Shown piece by piece: positions 63,186 through 64,000 of a stretch of DNA of 64,000 nucleotides (position 1 is the first letter of the stretch; every line of letters starts with the position of its first letter). The DNA lies in NCBI RefSeq assembly GCF_030062155.1, contig NZ_CP118269.1, positions 1,612,001 through 1,676,000 on the forward strand, written 5' to 3'. The position numbers and the translations under genes are program-made. The notes below the pieces were generated by a model, which searched no databases, was not told the DNA's origin, and worked only from the letters and a program-made list of their open reading frames with translations. The DNA comes from Pantoea sp. Lij88 (GTDB lineage Bacteria > Pseudomonadota > Gammaproteobacteria > Enterobacterales > Enterobacteriaceae).

Positions 63186-64000
63186 TTACTCTGCAACCAC
63201 CCAGACGCTGACGCTGCCACCGTTACAGGCAAATACCGCGGTGCCGTGCTCATCGGCGGTAACCGTTTCTTCACGGTTCCCCAGATGATCGCGCCAGACC
63301 TTACCGGCAAAACCTTCACCCATCGGCACGCTTTTTTCGCCCGCATCGCCGTTCGACATGATGACGACACAACCCGGCTGCGTTTCAGTGCCGCTGCGGC
63401 TGAACGCCACGCAGTTGGGATGATCGAAATAGTCGGTCTGTACGCCCCAGCCATACTGCTGGCGCGCCCGGATTAACCCTTCCAGCTCCGGGATCACCGG
63501 CATCTCAATTTTGTACGTCTCGCCGTCGCCGCCTTCATCTTCATAGGTCGCCCCGAACAGATCGGGATAGAAAATGGTAGGGACACCCTGTTCACGCAGC
63601 AGGATGAGCGCATAGGCCAGCGGTTTAAACCAGGCTTCAACCGGCGCTTCCAGCGACTGCAGCGGCTGGGTATCGTGGTTGGCCACGATGGTCACAGCAT
63701 GCCACGGGTCAGCCACGACCAGCGAGTTGGCAAAAATCTGGCTCATATCGTAGGCGCTGCCTGCGGTGGAGGCCTGATGGAAGTTCATGTGCAGTGGCGC
63801 ATCAAACAGCATGGTTTTGCCTTCCACCTGATGCACATACTCCTGCAGCTTCTCGGTTTCAAACGACCAGTACTCCGCGACGATAAACATCGACTCCTCA
63901 GCGACTTCCTGAATATGCTCGATCCACTCTTTGTAGAACCAGGCCGGGATATGTTTTACCGCATCCAGACGAAAGCCGGTGCAGGGTACCTGTTCCATCA
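63186..64000 (-). CDS. amyA: Cytoplasmic alpha-amylase AmyA, C-terminal part (starts beyond the window)
   Basis: About 271 residues are visible, ending SVSVWVVAE. All three GH13 catalytic carboxylates are present: the nucleophile Asp in [11 protein letters not shown], the acid Glu in [10 protein letters not shown], and Asp in [10 protein letters not shown]. The C-terminal beta domain ([20 protein letters not shown]) is complete. AmyA hydrolyses internal alpha-1,4 bonds of maltodextrins and glycogen in the cytosol. The neighbour yedD is conserved with E. coli. The N-terminal 200-odd residues lie outside. Confidence 0.95.
   Translation of the reverse strand, partial: MEQVPCTGFRLDAVKHIPAWFYKEWIEHIQEVAEESMFIVAEYWSFETEKLQEYVHQVEGKTMLFDAPLHMNFHQASTAGSAYDMSQIFANSLVVADPWHAVTIVANHDTQPLQSLEAPVEAWFKPLAYALILLREQGVPTIFYPDLFGATYEDEGGDGETYKIEMPVIPELEGLIRARQQYGWGVQTDYFDHPNCVAFSRSGTETQPGCVVIMSNGDAGEKSVPMGEGFAGKVWRDHLGNREETVTADEHGTAVFACNGGSVSVWVVAE

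Noticed and set aside
1..64000. CRISPR array or rRNA operon
   Set aside because: No regularly spaced direct repeats with unique spacers and no rRNA-like sequence were seen; the only RNA genes supported are tRNA-Asn and dsrA.

Overview
The window looks like chromosome of an enterobacterium of the Erwiniaceae, most probably Pantoea or a close relative. This rests on gene content and order: amn and a YeeO-like MATE exporter; mtfA beside tRNA-Asn; yedJ, dcm, vsr, yedI, yodC, mpgP, the sRNA dsrA, yodD, dsrB and rcsA; the fliR-to-fliE cluster; and yedD beside amyA. This is the backbone of the E. coli amyA-to-amn interval, with many lineage-specific insertions. The genus is an inference.

Layout. 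1-13.6 kb holds a partial AraC regulator divergent from an SDR oxidoreductase, an orphan OmpR-type response regulator, an AdeP-like purine permease with a PurR-like operator, a GC-rich multi-hairpin repeat, two small AT-rich unknown genes, a LysR regulator, a chemoreceptor with a sigma-28 promoter, amn, a MATE exporter, a periplasmic beta-propeller protein and a 51-codon ORF.

13.9-29.7 kb is a contact-dependent inhibition (CDI) locus: the transporter cdiB, a 3708-residue CdiA and an overlapping immunity gene. The CdiA C-terminus after the VENN motif carries an HAE/PxCxxC deaminase signature. Downstream lie three orphan toxin-tip/immunity modules. The first is an unassigned tip with its immunity gene, both frameshifted. 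The second is barnase-like with barstar, both broken. The third is Ntox50-like with an intact immunity gene. Two direct repeats, each a terminator plus the 3' end of a symE gene, sit between and after modules.

29.8-44.4 kb holds small stress genes, tRNA-Asn, mtfA, a phage-type gene, yedJ, a ribbon-helix-helix protein, a second multi-hairpin repeat, divergent dcm and vsr, yedI, yodC, a predicted glucosylglycerate operon (mpgP-gpgS), a shortened DsrA sRNA, yodD, a Pmp3-like peptide, dsrB, a chemoreceptor ending NWETF, and rcsA. 45-56.3 kb is the flagellar type III export and basal-body cluster: fliFGHIJK and fliLMNOPQR on the minus strand with overlapping genes, and fliE divergent.

56.4-64 kb holds a secreted small protein, a GT17 glycosyltransferase, small unknown proteins, a LexA/CI-like regulator lacking the usual serine beside paired palindromes and two membrane/coiled-coil genes, a DinI/MsgA-like SOS gene with a LexA box, an IraP-like anti-adaptor, the lipoprotein yedD, and the 3' part of amyA.

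Themes: motility and its regulation (fli genes, two chemoreceptors, RcsA), RpoS control (DsrA, IraP), interbacterial competition (CDI and its graveyard), and DNA methylation with its repair (Dcm, Vsr).
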